A stretch of 64,000 nt of DNA from Kwoniella bestiolae CBS 10118 (GCF_000512585.2 NC_089245.1:1302001-1366000), one strand, 5' to 3'. Positions 36,300-49,525 are shown, numbered from the stretch's first letter. A program made the numbers and translations. The notes: a model not told the origin generated them from the sequence alone.

Positions 36300-37142
36300 C
36301 TTGATATTGCTTGTGAGAGCGAGAGCGAGAACCAAAATACCTTCTCAGACCAAATCCCACGTCGCAATTGAGAGTGCCTCTACTGGAAGACTCGTTGTAA
36401 CTTGTGATCGCTAGGGTCAGCGTCGAGATTGATGGTCGGCCTGATTGCTTTTAAAGAAGTTGTTGATACGTCCAGTCGGATGGAGGAAGGAATGATGAGG
36501 ATGAGTCGTCGGAGATTTTGTCAAGTAGCGAACAGCGGAGGTCACGCACAGTTGGCGAGCTATACTTTCCGCGGTAACGTGGTATGTCTGGTGTCGTATC
36601 TGTATGGTACCTCGTATGACCGTCTCGTTAACTTATATGATGGGTATGATACAATCTTAGATGTATCTGCACAGGAAGTGTCGTGAAAAGGGAGAGAGAG
36701 AGAGACAGGATGTGCCCGGCTATAACCCCATAAACTCACTCTCATTCACGTTACACGTCAAAAGCAACATCAAACGGAGATCACCGCTTATCCGCGTTAC
36801 ATATCGAAATCACATAGGTTCATGCCAGCCAGATCCTACAGAAGATGACTAGGTATCACTATACCTCGCAGTGAGCCTCGAGGTATAGCATACCACATAC
36901 CTCTTGAATGTAGAGACCAAAGTGATACACAGCATACAATTCATAACAATTACAGTAGAAACAAAAGCAAAAAGCAACGAGAAAAAGATGGATCCAAAGA
37001 TCGAAAACCACCTAACCCAAAATTGAAATACCGTACAAATCGTAATTTATATACCACATCCGTTCCTACCCATTCAACAGAAACCACACACCACCTTCCA
37101 GTGCCCCGTTCCCTGTTCCTTCGTACTCAGTGACGCACTAAT
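36300..37142. promoter_or_regulatory. Promoter region of the exchanger, with inverted repeat
   Basis: An 843-base gap: promoter of the exchanger and 3' end of the Zn2Cys6 gene, both on the minus strand. It holds GAGAGAGAGAGA near 36.69 kb and a perfect 10-bp inverted repeat at 36859-36888. No gene seen. Confidence 0.45.
36859..36888. repeat. Perfect 10-bp inverted repeat (hairpin)
   Basis: CTATACCTCG and CGAGGTATAG flank a 10-base spacer. An outer GGTAT/ATACC pair (36852-36856, 36890-36894) extends the symmetry imperfectly. It could be a dimeric factor site or an RNA hairpin near the 3' end of the regulator gene. Confidence 0.75.
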
Positions 37143-40100
37143 CTAACTCCACAAAGAGAAATCCGATGGTCCATCCAACCCCGCAAACCCATCTTCATCC
37201 ATCAAGAAATTGAACAGGTCAAACGCCCCAGCATCCCCATCACTCCCATTGATCATCGGTAACTCCCTCTCCCTCTCGCCATTGCTGTTGCCGTTGGAGG
37301 AAGTAAGAGGGTCAGAAGCTGAATTAAGAGACTGCGATATAGACGGCTGAGAAAATGTCGGAGTTTGTGTCGTCGATCCATTCCCATTGGTAGCTCCATT
37401 CCCAAATGCCGTGGAGGAGCTGGAGCCCAATCCCATCGCTAGGGTATATGGACCCAATAAATTCCCAATTCCCGATCCCGATCCAGAGGTATTGTAATCG
37501 TCCATCTCAGAGTTGCGCCTCGTACTGAGATTATCCCCGTTATACGCTCTTCTCACGTCCTCGCTTGTAGTCGAATGGGTATGGAACGCATTGGGTGGGT
37601 ATCCCTTGTTACCGCCATGTCCATGGGAATGGGAATGCGAGGTCGACGAAGAGGGTGGATAATTTCCTACACCCCCATAATCCACGTTCACCTGCTCTCG
37701 TTCCTCCTTTTTCTTCTTGTTTCGACATTTCTGATTCGACGTGTACTCTGATGCCTTGTTATGCGAAGCCATGGGATTTCTGAACAGGTTATCCAACAAG
37801 GACAGTTCGTATGGTAATTCAACGGCTGGTAAGGGCGCAGGGAAAGTTTCGTTTGGTAATGGATCTTCTCGCGATGACGAGATTGGCGCTCCCCTCAGAA
37901 TACCTCTCCCCCCTGGTGAGCCTGTTGACGAGCCCATGGTAGGTGGAGGATCGAGTTTGGAGAGTTGTTCGAAGATTGCTTGAGAGAGAGCTTGCATAGT
38001 TCGGTGACAATCTGATGCGGATGGTACACGGGCTTGAGTGACAGGATGAGTTAGCTTGAGTGATCCAGACTTGGCGGACGGGACACGAGTCACTCACGAG
38101 ACAAGAATTCCAATACGCTCAAGCACGAATCAATGACCATTAGGGCATCTTCAATCGAAGGCACGTCTGGACCACCACCCATAGAGTATAAATTGAAGTA
38201 GGCGTAAAGGAACGACAAACCAGCCATGAATGAGAAATGGCTCTGAAAGAGGTTCAAAACAATTAGCAAGCAACCTAAGTATATAGCAGGGTCTCGAGCA
38301 GTATACCATCAAGAATGACACTCACAGTCATCCAAAGCCAACTAATTCGATTGTTCAACTGCATCCTTCGGTAAATCCTGATCACATAGCTTGAGCTAGT
38401 CAAGACAGTCGCCATAGCACTTCGTCCAGGTCGTGGGCATCCGGGTGAAGGTCGGAAAAGCAACAAACAGGAGTCTGTATCGTATTTCATCAGCATCATT
38501 ACCTTTCCTCCTTACTCGACCGCGATAATCGCATGAGAGAAGAGAGGGTAAAAGCACATCGAACAAGAACTTATGCACGAAAGAGGCACGAGCATGTAGT
38601 AAGATTCAACTTACTGTGGAAACTAATAGCATACCCCTCAGTCGAAACCGTCCCTCTAGGTTCCGGCGCCTCCGCCAACCAAGTTTTCAATCTTTCAAAA
38701 CAGTCCTGTCTCCATTCTTCGCTTGGTATCCTACCCGTTGAACCATGCACGCCGTAGGTATTGAACAAGATCTCAGATTGCAGTTGTCTCATCTTGGTAG
38801 TATGTAGGAACACTGCTTTGTAGGAACACGTTTCGCCTTCGAGGGGTCCATAGTGGTCTGGGTGGATATCGATGTCGTGCATTGGTGAGGGGAGCTGAAA
38901 TGGTAAATCAGCTTATGGCTCATTCAAGACATACAGGAAGACGAGAACGGAGCGGAAAAGATGAGAAATGAAGAGCATAATGATGAGAGATTGGTAAGTA
39001 CGAAGATCAAATCACAACTCACGGGAACATTAATAAACCCATCAGGTATACTAGGTGGTCTACCCAAACTCTGCGACAATAGCCTATCCATCTTATAAGT
39101 ACACCAAAACAACCTTCGCCTCATATCCAGTTCCAACGAATCGATCTGGTCAACCTGCGTGTTATGCTCGTTATGATATCCCAGATCCACGCATGTTCGC
39201 GTAGCCAGACCAACTAGGAACCAGATCGATCCTTTATCTGGGTTGAGGAGGGAGTACCATACGAGCAGAAGAATCGCTTGTAGACCGACTATGTAACGGG
39301 TTGATCGTTTATCAGCTCATATACCAATATACCAAAGAAAGGCGAAAGAAGAGAAACCCACCATAGCTCTGTTCCTCAAATACCGCATCGAGGTGCTTCA
39401 TAGCTTCCGCATGGAACGCTTCGGAGCATGCCCTGAGCTCATCCGGCGGATCAACGAATCGCGAAGAAGCCATTGTGCTTAGTGCTATCCAATCTATCAG
39501 CTCCATTCTCTCAGTGGTGAATAAAACAGCTGTACATACCAAGAACCATCATGACCACGAAAATATCACTTTCCTCCACATCTGTTCCCTCTCTAATCTT
39601 CATCAATTGTTTACCCAACGAAGGGATATGGATGATGGGTCCAGTAACTCCTACAAAGTCTACATAGGCAGCGACTAGCCTTTCGACCGCAGGTTGAGGC
39701 GGTAAGGGAGGGATGGAGAAGGCTCTTCTTTTGGATTTGCCTACTCCGCCGATACCTGAGCTTAGGAGCTGCGCGGGATTAGCCAAGGGAGATGAGGATG
39801 GTCGTCTCTTATGGCCTTGACCTGAGAGAGGTGCAGCAGTGGCTGATCTGGGAGTCAAGACGTTCTCTGGTGAACCGGATCCGGTCTGTAGGGACGGATC
39901 GATATTTGATATGATTGGAGAATCCGTCGAGCCTCCATGAACACTCGATCCCTTCTCGCTACCTGATCCGGCACCAGTCGCATTCAATGCTGAGGATGTT
40001 GCACTTGATGCGTGGCCCGTTCTGTACGCGGCATCATGGACCATCCTTGTCAGACTTGTCGATTGAATCCCGACAGTTTGGCCAGTGGCATGGTGGTGGT

Positions 40101-40909
40101 GTCGGGACGAGCTCTGATAAGGTGATTTGGGTGGATCAGAAGATAACGGTGTAGATGGGAATGGATAGTCGGAATGTCGTCTATGATGTCCATGGCCATG
40201 TGCGAACCCCTGAGGCGGTCCATAAGATGAAGACAGGCTTGGGGATTCCAGGGGACTTCTCATAGTTGTCGAAGAACCGTCTTCGCCCATCAACGCAGGG
40301 TCAATGGGGAAATCCGATCTGAACGAGGAGACAGCGTTGGATGCGTTGGCGGCTATGTATTTCTTGGTTTGTCCGATGGGGTCGTTCTGCTGCAGGGCGG
40401 CAACCTGTGCTCGCAGGGATGTTACTTCTTGTTCGAGGGAGTGAAGGTAGCTAGAAGGAGGCTCAGTGAGATAAGCATTGGCTTTCCCTTTCCTCTGACA
40501 TATGGATGACAGAACATGGATTGTCTCAAGAAGCACAAGGGCGCAGAGAGAAAGATGTCCAAAAAAAGAAAGCACAAACTCACTTCCTCGAGATATTAGT
40601 CTTACTAATCGCATCAAACCCAATACACTCAACCTTTGCCCTCTCACAAGCCGAGCACGCAGGCAACTTCCCATCGCATTTTTGCTTTCTCGACCTGCAC
40701 CTCGTACATGACGAGATGGCCCGGGCGACCTTGTACTGCGAAGTCGATGAATCCTCAGTTTTGATAGGTGGAGGTGCCGCCTGATTTTTCTTAGATGAGG
40801 AGGATGTTCTGGAGGGAAGAGCGGGCTGTTGGAATGATGAGCGCGGGGAGGTGACGCTGTAGGGGGCGTAAGATGGGTCGGAGGAGTGACGGTCGGATGG
40901 GATTTTCAT
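37143..40909 (-). CDS. Zn2Cys6 transcription factor with fungal MHR domain
   Basis: Starts MKIPSDRHSSDPSYAP; an in-frame ATG at 41065 would add a low-complexity leader. The Zn2Cys6 cluster is SCTRCRSRKQKCDGKLPACS then CERAKVECIG: six Cys with the usual spacing. SYLHSLEQEVTSLRAQVAAL follows as a coiled-coil dimerisation stretch after the first intron. A long Ser/Pro/His-rich linker leads to the fungal middle homology region: ERLVAAYVDFVGVTGPIIHI, HLDAVFEEQSY, DLGYHNE and LELDMRRRLFWCTYKMDRLL. The C-terminus is Asn/Ser/Gly-rich and ends FNFLMDEDGFAGLDGPSDFS, an acidic-aromatic candidate activation segment. Target genes are unknown. Confidence 0.9.
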
Positions 40910-41369
40910 AGTGGGTGGATGGATGGGATGTGTTGATAAGGATGGGGAGCGGTTGATGGAAGGTCGTGAGAACGGGATGGGATGCCTTCTTCCGTGTAAA
41001 TTTAGATATGAATGTAAGGTGTTTCGGTTCTCTTTCGTCTTGTTGTGGATAGAGATGAGATGCAAGACTATGACTACGGATGGTATGGGTGGGATGTGAT
41101 CTGATGCGATGGAATATCAAAGGTGTTTACATGTATGTTATCAGAGTCGTTTTTAACAAGAGAGAGAAGTGAAAACACATCACATTCCGACGATGAGGTG
41201 CTCGGGAAACAGCGACGTGCCTATTTAACCTGTTCGTCTGCGCGCGCCTATATTGACATACCATTACCTGTTAGTTTGTGTGTACCTAGATAGATCTCGT
41301 TCATGTCTACTTCGATAAATAGATAACATCTCTTCTCATCTATAACAAAAGTTTTCAAAACCACCCACG
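40910..41369. promoter_or_regulatory. Divergent promoter, Zn2Cys6 gene / LSM6
   Basis: A 460-base region between outward-reading genes. The GCGCGCGC-like stretch CTGCGCGCGCC is near 41.24 kb. No separate gene seen. Confidence 0.45.
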
Positions 41370-41956
41370 ATGGACTCGGCATCTCCCCAACCAGAAGAAC
41401 AAGCAGCAGCGGCGGGCTCACCCTCCGAATTTTTGAAGAACATAGTGGGCAAACGAGTGAAGGTTAGGATAGGTAGTGGGGTGGATTACCATGGTGAGTC
41501 AGTTGGTAATATCCTGTCCAGTCTGCAAGACCAGGAATTTCCATTCGAGAGAGGGAATAGAGAAGAACGATGAGTGAAGAGATTCAAACGTGACTCTGTC
41601 AAAGTACGAGGCGAGCCTTTCACAAGAAAGGTCAAGCCGATCATCTCAAGCTCTCAGATGTTCCATGAACCACATATCTGTAATAAATCATGTATGCTAA
41701 TACCTGAACATCACACCACCAGGCCTCTTAACATGCCTAGACGGATATATGAACGTCGCCCTAGAAGAGACCGAAGAATGGTCCAACGGGAGGAAAACAG
41801 CTGAATATGGGGATTGTTTCCTCCGAGGGAATAATGGTGGGTTTGTCGATCTTCTCATCTCTCATATACATCGACATGTACATATACAAGAGTGAGTGCA
41901 GAGCTGATATATGTCTGGGAATAGTGCTGTACATATCAGTTTTGGAGGCATTATAG
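41370..41956 (+). CDS. LSM6: U6 snRNA-associated Sm-like protein LSM6
   Basis: Three exons (41370-41493, 41723-41836, 41925-41956) give 89 aa. The Sm1/Sm2 fold reads FLKNIVGKRVKVRIGSGVDY then GLLTCLDGYMNVALEETEEW and YGDCFLRGNNVLYISVLEAL. CLDGYMNVALE and FxRGNNVLYIS are LSM6 hallmarks. It belongs to the nuclear Lsm2-8 ring on the U6 snRNA 3' end and the cytoplasmic Lsm1-7 decapping ring. A short Ala/Gln-rich N-terminal extension is present. The first intron (229 nt) is longer than most here; the second has an AGCTGAT branch site. Confidence 0.95.
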
Positions 41957-42421
41957 TTTCTGTTTTCCATATCAACGAGACGAGGGGAGGGGAGGAGAGA
42001 TAGGGCACAGGCGAAATGAAGGGATACAAGTGATACCTATTTGTCCATACACATATATACCCCACATCAACATCGAATGTAACGACTTTATCCATCATCT
42101 CGAGTATCGCATAAACACTTATACACTGACACACCATACTGCAAGATCGGTGCTCTGCCTGTATGGTTATGTACCAGCATCATATCCATATCAAGGGATC
42201 TACGAGATTATCTAGGATCAAGCGTAAAGGGCAAGAGAGTATATACACATCGATGAAAAGTCCAAAATAAAGATGATAATATATTTCACAGAAATATACA
42301 CAAGTAGTGAAGAAGAAGAAGAAGAATTACCGGAAAAGTACTGATGAATTTCGAAGGAAGGGACCAATGTGAGTGGATGGATTAGAAACGAGGAATCTAT
42401 CCAGGTGCACTTTTGATCCGT
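41957..42421. other. Convergent intergenic, LSM6 / SUR7-like gene
   Basis: A 465-base gap between converging genes. It is AT-rich, with GAAGAAGAAGAAGAA near 42.31 kb. No gene seen. Confidence 0.4.
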
Positions 42422-43860
42422 CTACTTCCTGTATGTGCAGCAGGCAATGACGTATGGCGCACAGGAGAGAGTGACCAGTGCGAAAGCTATCCACGTCAAG
42501 TCTATGATGCGAAGAAAAATAATCAGTATTGATTCTCATTCTCATCGCTAGAAAGCAGACCTTGGGGGTTGATTGTACACGCGGACTCACACAACGAGGG
42601 TCCAGCATAGACGTTTATACCTAACGAAGCGCCACTTCGCACCTTGATGGAATTGACGAAATTGTCTTTGGCAATGACAGCTGTCCAAAGTGCGGCGCCG
42701 CTATTGTAAAAAAAAACAAAACAATTCAAGATATCAGCGTTTGCTCCTCGATGCACAGAGGATGGCTCCTTTCTTTTTGGGTAGAGACACAAGCCAAGAG
42801 CAACACTCACATCATCAACAAGAACGCACCCAGCCCCGAACAGATAGCAGCTATCAAGAACGAGATTCGAAGTTTGATTATTCCGAAGATCAATGCGAGA
42901 GCAGCGAGGACCGAGCCGATCTATCAAAGAAGAGAAGACTTGTAAGCATTGTCAAATCCTTCGCATCCTCCTCTCTATATTCAGGAAGGGTCAAAACACC
43001 GGCTTAGCAGGGGGCACGAGAGTGACCAGCCAGTGTTCATCCATTCCCCTCTTTGTAGCATGCCAAACCACTCACAAAGATAAGTGCGCTCCCACCCCTA
43101 GTCATCGCATGATTATACCCGTCCTGCCCGAACGTGGGTAAAGGTTTGATATTCGTAATGACATTTCTCGTCTCAGTCTCGAACTTGTCAGGTGTGTCCG
43201 CCAAGATCTGACTGAGGGGTTCGGCAGGGTAGGCGAACGAGGTGGCATTGCAAATTCCTGATCCGTCTTTTTGGTAGGCGCAGGCCTCTGTGGGGGGTGA
43301 TAGGGTTAGTAAGGGTTTCTGCTTGCTACGTTATGGAGAAGGGGGAGGATCATCGAGAGGGCGTGTGAGTTGAGGAAGCGAACGAAAGAAGGTAGGAAGA
43401 AAAAGAGTGCTGAAAAGAGGAACGTGATAACTCACTGTAAATACCATATCTGTAATATTGTCTCAGTCCCTTACCAGTACCCAATTTCTCATTCTTGGAA
43501 TCGTACAGCCCAGCTGCGGATTTATTGTTCGCTCCCTGATAACCATTTCCATAGCTGCGAGATTGCAGAGAAAGCGCATGTGATGGATCGACATTCGAAT
43601 TCGAGATTGTATTTGTATTTGCGAATGGTAATGATGATTGATAAAAAAGATATGAGACGTGTCAGCTCATATGGGATCACGGAACATCTAAATCTCAATC
43701 TCAATACCCAATCAACTCACGCAGCAACGTTAACCTCCATAAAATGAATACTATTGACCAACGCGCCCGACCCTACCTGTCCGATATGGGCAAATACCAA
43801 TAGAATAATAGCTACGGCAGATAGGATGGTCGCTCCTGCGATGCAGTGTTCGCCTCGCAT
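42422..43860 (-). CDS. SUR7/PalI-family plasma-membrane protein
   Basis: About six exons, starting MRGEHCIAGATILSAVAIIL, which leads into the first membrane span. An extracellular loop contains SYGNGYQGANNKSAAGLYDS and YRYGIYS-EACAYQKDGSGIC, where a short Gly/Tyr motif and Cys pair are typical of SUR7/PalI proteins. Further spans are LALIFGIIKLRISFLIAAIC followed by SGLGAFLLMM, and a last one WIAFALVTLSCAPYVIACC ending TYRK. Family members sit in eisosome-type plasma-membrane domains or act in pH sensing (PalI/Rim9). The exact subfamily is not resolved. Confidence 0.82.
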
Positions 43861-44542
43861 TGTGTGTTGGCTGCTTTACTTGGGGTTATGAGGGTTGAGT
43901 TTAAGGTATAGATGAATCGCGTCGGTGGTGGGGTAACACGTTACTTGAGATGGATGAGTGACGAAGGAACGAGTAGTGAGAGTGACGAGATAGTGAATGT
44001 GATTATGATGTGTATATGAGGATAGGAATGAGGATGAGAAGCGGATTAGATTGATGGACTGTTAACATGAGAATGTGAGGTTGAGTGAATCAATTATCCC
44101 AATCGGGTTGTTTCACTCCCTCACTAACTCAACTCACTCTACGCGGGAGTAAAAAGAGTAAAAACAGAGAAACAAGAGAGAAGAGAGAGCCAAGCACAAT
44201 CCGAGACAAAAACACGCCAAACTACTATTACCCTGAGTTCCATTTTAAGCCGTGCCCGTACCCCTTTTACACCATACCATCCGATTAGTGCCTGACGGTC
44301 AGATCTGCATCGTGTACTTTGTAAGAGGTCGTCTCAGTCTCGCTCATATATATGTAATCAGTACTCGACAATCATTCATCTGTTCGATCAATGGTAAATC
44401 AGACATCCATCCTTCATATGTACATGTCACTCAAGGATCACATGAAACGAATATAGCATACAACAAAATAACCATATAACAGCTCATAGTATATAAAAAA
44501 CAATAAAACCATTCTACCACCCGTCATATATATGCACAAAGA
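43861..44542. promoter_or_regulatory. Promoter region of the SUR7-like gene
   Basis: A 682-base gap: SUR7-like promoter and TAF12 3' end. It has purine-rich AAGAGAGAAGAGAGAG near 44.18 kb and ATATATA near 44.35 kb. No gene seen. Confidence 0.4.
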
Positions 44543-47500
44543 TCAAACCACAACAGGTACACTCGCCCCATTCCCATTGACCAAACCCATACCTCCCGTG
44601 ACTCCTCCAGAGCTCATATTGGGTAAATTCGAGATCATCCCATTCGAGAAAGGAGCCATCTTATCAGTCGACTCTGTTCCGTTGATCTTGGACGTATCCT
44701 CTTCCAGAACATTACCGTTTGGTTGTTTTTCATCAACCTTCTCAACCATCTTCTTCTCCTTCTCCTTCCTCCAATTCGCCTTAGCTTCATTGACCAATTT
44801 CAACTTCACAGCTCGTTGAGCGTTCACGGGTCGGACCCTAGACGATCTAGCTTGATCTAATCGGATCAGGTCGGATGAGAAACCTGGTATACTCCTTCCG
44901 AAGATTGTTTCTGCGTCGAAGACAAAAATGGACTCATCAGCGACAGTTCTGTACAACAGTATTTCAAGTACAAGGAATACAGTTGAGATGTCAAAGAAAA
45001 AGACCACCCACCGTAAGCAAGCTGCACATCCTTTCGATCGATCGTATCGCTCTTCCGGTGTTTAGCGAGACTACAGCTTATCTGAGAGACCATCTCGTTA
45101 TGCTCCTCGGCAAGTTGGAGCATCAACTAGGTATGAGATATCAAGATTTAATCAGCGTCTGCTCTTATCACTTCGATATAATCTTCCTTCCTGATCCCGT
45201 AAAAGACAGAAGATGTCCCACCAAGGAACACAAAACTTACCCCCTCAACATCCCTATCAACAACCACCGCCAAATCAATCCCCTCCGCCAACTCCTGAAC
45301 CTTCCTCTTCTTACTCCCCATCCCCTCAATTCCAGCAGAGCTCATACCGGAAACCTGCTCGTCCTCCTCCCTCGTCTCACTATACACCTCATTAACCATC
45401 AACCTCAAACTCTCAGGCATCTTCTCAAGCGTCACCTCGCCTAACACCCTATTAATCCCCATAGTCCCTCTACCAGGCTTCACCGAATCTTGAAAAGCGT
45501 TCAATTTCTCTTTAAGTAACAGGTCGGTCTCGGGGGTAGGTTCATATTTCACTTTAGATAATAACGATTGTGATTTATCCAACATCATTGCACTGAGATC
45601 ACTCGTACTGTTCTGTCTTATCCCACCTCCTCCACCAGGTCCATCCATTCTTAAAGGTGGTCTACCTGAGGTACCGCTATTCTGATCGATCTGAGCGATT
45701 ATCATACCTGGAGTGATGTTGTTGGCGGGTTGTTGGACCTGACCTTGGTTCACTCCCATCCCGTTAATATTGGGAGGTTGGAACGAGGGGACCATACCTC
45801 CCATCTGCTGTTGCTGTCTGGCCTGAGCGACATTCTGTACAGCCTGAGCAACGGGTATACCAGAATTGATCATTCGCTGAATCAATACCGCCTGAGCTTG
45901 GGTAGCTTGCGCTTGAGCTGCAGCCTGGGCTTGAGGTGGGATAGGCGGTCGCATCTGAGGAGAAGAAGTCTGTGGTTGATTGGGTGTAGCGGTTTGGATA
46001 TGTCCTTGAGACAGATTTCGCTGTTTGTTTGGCGGGATATGCAGGTTGGGTACATTCGCTTGAGGAGGGAAAGTAGGCGTGGAATTCGCATTGGGCCCAG
46101 GTCGGACTTGTTGCATGTTTGGTGTACTGGGCGCACCACCGTTCAAATTCGGTTGTTGCATACCCATATGTGGACTTGATACTCCTGAAGGAGGGGGAGG
46201 TTGGTTCATTCCCTGTGCTTGAGCCTGTGCTTGTGCCAGTTGGGCAGCTTGGAGTGCTTGAGATTGAGCGACTTGAGCTTGTTGGGCGATCTGCTGGACA
46301 GCAGCGGCTTGAGTGAAACCTGACACTTGGTTCCACAGTTGCCGGTATGGTGGGTTCTGCGAACAGATCAGCAATGATTAGCCCTGCCGGTCGAGATGCC
46401 TCGATATCATGCACACCACTCACCCCTGCAAAGGCCATTTCTCTCTGTTGCTCGGTCATCTGAGCGAGCCTCATAAGCACGTTCCGAATATTCGCTTGCT
46501 TGTCAGGAGGCATCTTGCTGGTCGCAGCTTGGATGTTCATATGGAGCTGCTGCATGACGTTCATCTGAGGAGGAGGAGGGGGCTGTCGAGGTGATCCGAA
46601 GTTGGGTGGTGGCTGTTGTTGCTGCTGTTGACCCTGTTGAGGTTGCGGCAGCTGTTGTTGTCCTTGTTGTTGTTGCTGCTGTAGATCCTGCATGTACTGT
46701 TGGTTCATCGGGTTCTGAGCTTGTTGAAGCATTTGAGATTGAGCTTGAGCTCTAGCGAGTGCTTGAGCCTGAGCTTGATTCATGTTAACGTTGTTAGGTA
46801 GCTGGGCATGGTTCTGCATTGGTGTACGACCTTGCACCTGCTGAGCGGCCTGAGCTTGAGCAGCAGCCAATCGCTGTAGTTGAATCTGGTGCATCTGCTG
46901 TTGACCCATATGGGGGCTTTGCATCTGTTGTTGTTGTTGCTGTTGGTTGGCCATCATTTGCTGTTGCTGATTGTTCACACCCGGTACAACACCTCCGGGG
47001 AACTGCTGTTGCAGTTGAGCTTGCAGAGCGGTATGAGCATTTTGTTGAGGAGGGAAGCCTTGTTGCTGTTGTTGCTGCTGTTGTTGGAGCGCAGCCATCT
47101 GCTGTTGAGCAGCGAGGGGAAGCTGTATACCGTTCATCATTGGTGTTTGCTGCGGCTGCTGAGCACCATGAGGAAGTCCAACGGGATTAGCTAGACCACT
47201 TTCCACGATGGATCGAGCGTGATGGGCCTGGTACTGTTGGAGGTGGTTTCTGCCTTCGGGACTGCTGATGAATGCATCGAACTGTGGAGTGGGGGGCGTG
47301 GAGGGCGAGCATGAGGCAGAGTTGGATCGGGGTGGTCGAAAGCATTGAATATCGAATGTGAGAGGGCAGTGGACGGCGGCAGTGAAGAAGAGTTGAAGGA
47401 AGGAAGGAAGGAGGAACGGGCACGATGGGAAAGAAAGATGAGGGAGAAGGAGGAAGGAGGAAGAGCAAGAGCAAGAGCACACGAAAGGAAGTCAAGGTGG

Positions 47501-48742
47501 AGTAGAATCAACTCATCATCAGCCTCCTATCCACCAAAATTATAACATCTTCCTCGACCAAAACCAAACTCACCAGCTTTTCCTGCTCCGCCCCCAATTT
47601 GCCCGTCCTCTTCAACTCCAACAACTTTGGGAAATTCTCCACCAACGTTTTAATCCCATTCATGCCCAGCACGTTCCTGTTAGGATTAGACACCGGGGAC
47701 TGCCTGACCATCTGAGGCGAAGAGTGAGGGTGGTTCTGCGGCGAGGCAGCAGCGATAGATGCCGGTGTAGGATGGGATATGGGAGGGGGAGGAGGCATGG
47801 TCTGTTGTTGCGGTGTACCTTGCTGTTGCTGCTGCTGCTGTTGAGCTTGAACAGCCTGTTGTTGGAGACGTTGGGTCTTTTCGAGCATCGCTGCGAGGTG
47901 TTGTTGTTGTTGGGCGTGCTGTTGGAGACGAAGTTGATCTTGGTAGGACTATGAGAAGATAGGAAACAAGTGTCAGCTAAATCGTCCAACAGAATATAGT
48001 GCAATCATGTGGAAAGGTAGATGCTGGTGATGGAGGAGTGTGAAAGGTTGAGTGACGTATAGATACCATGAAGGAGGAGATTAGGGCGAAAGGAGATCTT
48101 TAACTGATAGACATTACCTACGGCTTGGTTCTGAGGGTTCATCTGTTGCTGCTGCTGTTGTCCCGGTTGTCCTTGTCCTTGTCCTTGTTGCATTTGCTGT
48201 TGCTGCTGTTGCATCTGCATCTGTTGTTGTTGTTGTTGATTAGGTTGCGGTTGGTTCATCATTTGCTGCTGCTGCTGGCTCTGAAGTGGGACTTGATTCT
48301 GATTTTGATTCTGATTCATCATCGGACTGGGTTTTTGTTGGGGTGGTGGTGGTACCCCATTCTGCTGTTGAAACTGTTGTTGTTGAGGTTGGGGTTGAGA
48401 TTGCATCTGCTGCGGAGCTTGCTGCTGCTGTTGCATCTGCATCTGTTGTTGTTGCTGGTTCTGCCCTTGCTGCTGCTGCTGTTGCTGAGGTGGTCTCTGT
48501 TGCTGTTGTTGCTGCTGAGGTTTAGGTTGGTTGGTCGTATTGGTGTTGGTATTACTATTCCTCATGAAATTCATCATCTTAGCCCTAAAGATCTCATTCC
48601 GTTTCTCCTCGGGAAGTTGCCTCTCAGCTTCCGACAATAATTTAGGGAACTTGAGCTGGAGTTGTTGGAGGTTGAAAGGTGAGAGGGAGGCGAGGGTCGC
48701 CGACATGTTGGCGTTGGTATTGGTATTGGGTTGGTTGGACAT
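44543..48742 (-). CDS. TAF12: TFIID/SAGA subunit TAF12 with long Gln-rich N-terminus
   Basis: Multi-exon, starting MSNQPNTNTNANMSATLASL. The C-terminal histone fold reads KKRKVQELAEGIDLAVVVDR, then LMLQLAEEHNEMVSQISCSL, AKHRKSDTIDRKDVQLAYE and RSIPGF: the TAF12 (TFIID 20 kDa) signature. Taf12 pairs with Taf4 in TFIID and Ada1 in SAGA. The N-terminal two thirds are extremely Gln-rich, written with mixed CAG/CAA codons, plus Pro/Asn blocks. Two similar segments, LQLKFPKLLSEAERQLPEEK and VENFPKLLELKRTGKLGAEQ, lie in separate exons. One intron near 47.3-47.57 kb is about 270 nt. Opposite-strand Leu-rich ORFs are shadows of the Gln tracts. Much longer than metazoan TAF12, as in other fungi. Confidence 0.92.
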
Positions 48743-49525
48743 TGTGGATGAATGGGGAATAGGAATAGTCTGAAGTGGAGTTGAGATGGGATCGGTATCG
48801 TTATCGGTGCGCGATGGATGAAAAGGACAGGGTGATGAGTTTCAGCTCTAGTAGAGGTAACGATGACAAGGTTGAAGGGATGGATGTATCGCCAGAGTAC
48901 AAAGTGATGTATTGTCGGAATGCAAGGTTGGTCTATTTTGGATTTTTGATGATCGGATCGACCGGTTGTGGTTGTGGATTTCTATCTTTCCTCGCTGATA
49001 TCAGAAGACCAATCGTATACCCACTCTAGCACCTCTTCAGACCACCGTGCTCTAATTGAGAAGGGCGGATGCACAATTTATGTCGAGAAAAGGTGAAAGA
49101 CGAGCGATGTAGTGAGAAGGGTGAAAAGGTGGAAATGGAGATGAACATTAAATTGCAGTTCATCTCAGGTAAGTAGTGTAGTGGCGCTGATCTTTTTGCC
49201 TCTTCATCTCCTTTCATCGAAAACCATCTCTCATACAAGGTACAAAACTACTTGAGTATCAAGTCGATCAAGCTTTTTGCATACCCTGCCCAGTGATTTC
49301 TATATGATGGATGTTTCATGCATGACTCGAATGGCTATACAACATACACACATATTATGACATGATCATGGACGTAGTACTCGTAAAGGACATAAAGGGA
49401 TCTCGTCAAAACCATTTTCTCGCATCCACTGCTCTCTCAACTATTTCAGATCCAATCTACTCCACTCTACCCATCATTGTACCCCACTTCTAACACCAAC
49501 CCAGATCGAGTAATGCTATATCTCC
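48743..49525. promoter_or_regulatory. Promoter region of TAF12
   Basis: A 783-base gap between the TAF12 start and the 3' end of the SNF2 fragment, both on the minus strand. Short ORFs at 48775 and 49026 lack recognisable features. Nothing else seen. Confidence 0.4.

Noticed and set aside
46819..47194. Further plus-strand ORFs inside TAF12
   Set aside because: Same cause: complement of Gln-rich coding sequence, no independent features.
48125..48640. Leu-rich plus-strand ORF opposite TAF12
   Set aside because: It is the antisense of CAG/CAA glutamine tracts; poly-Leu and poly-Val/Ala frames arise automatically.
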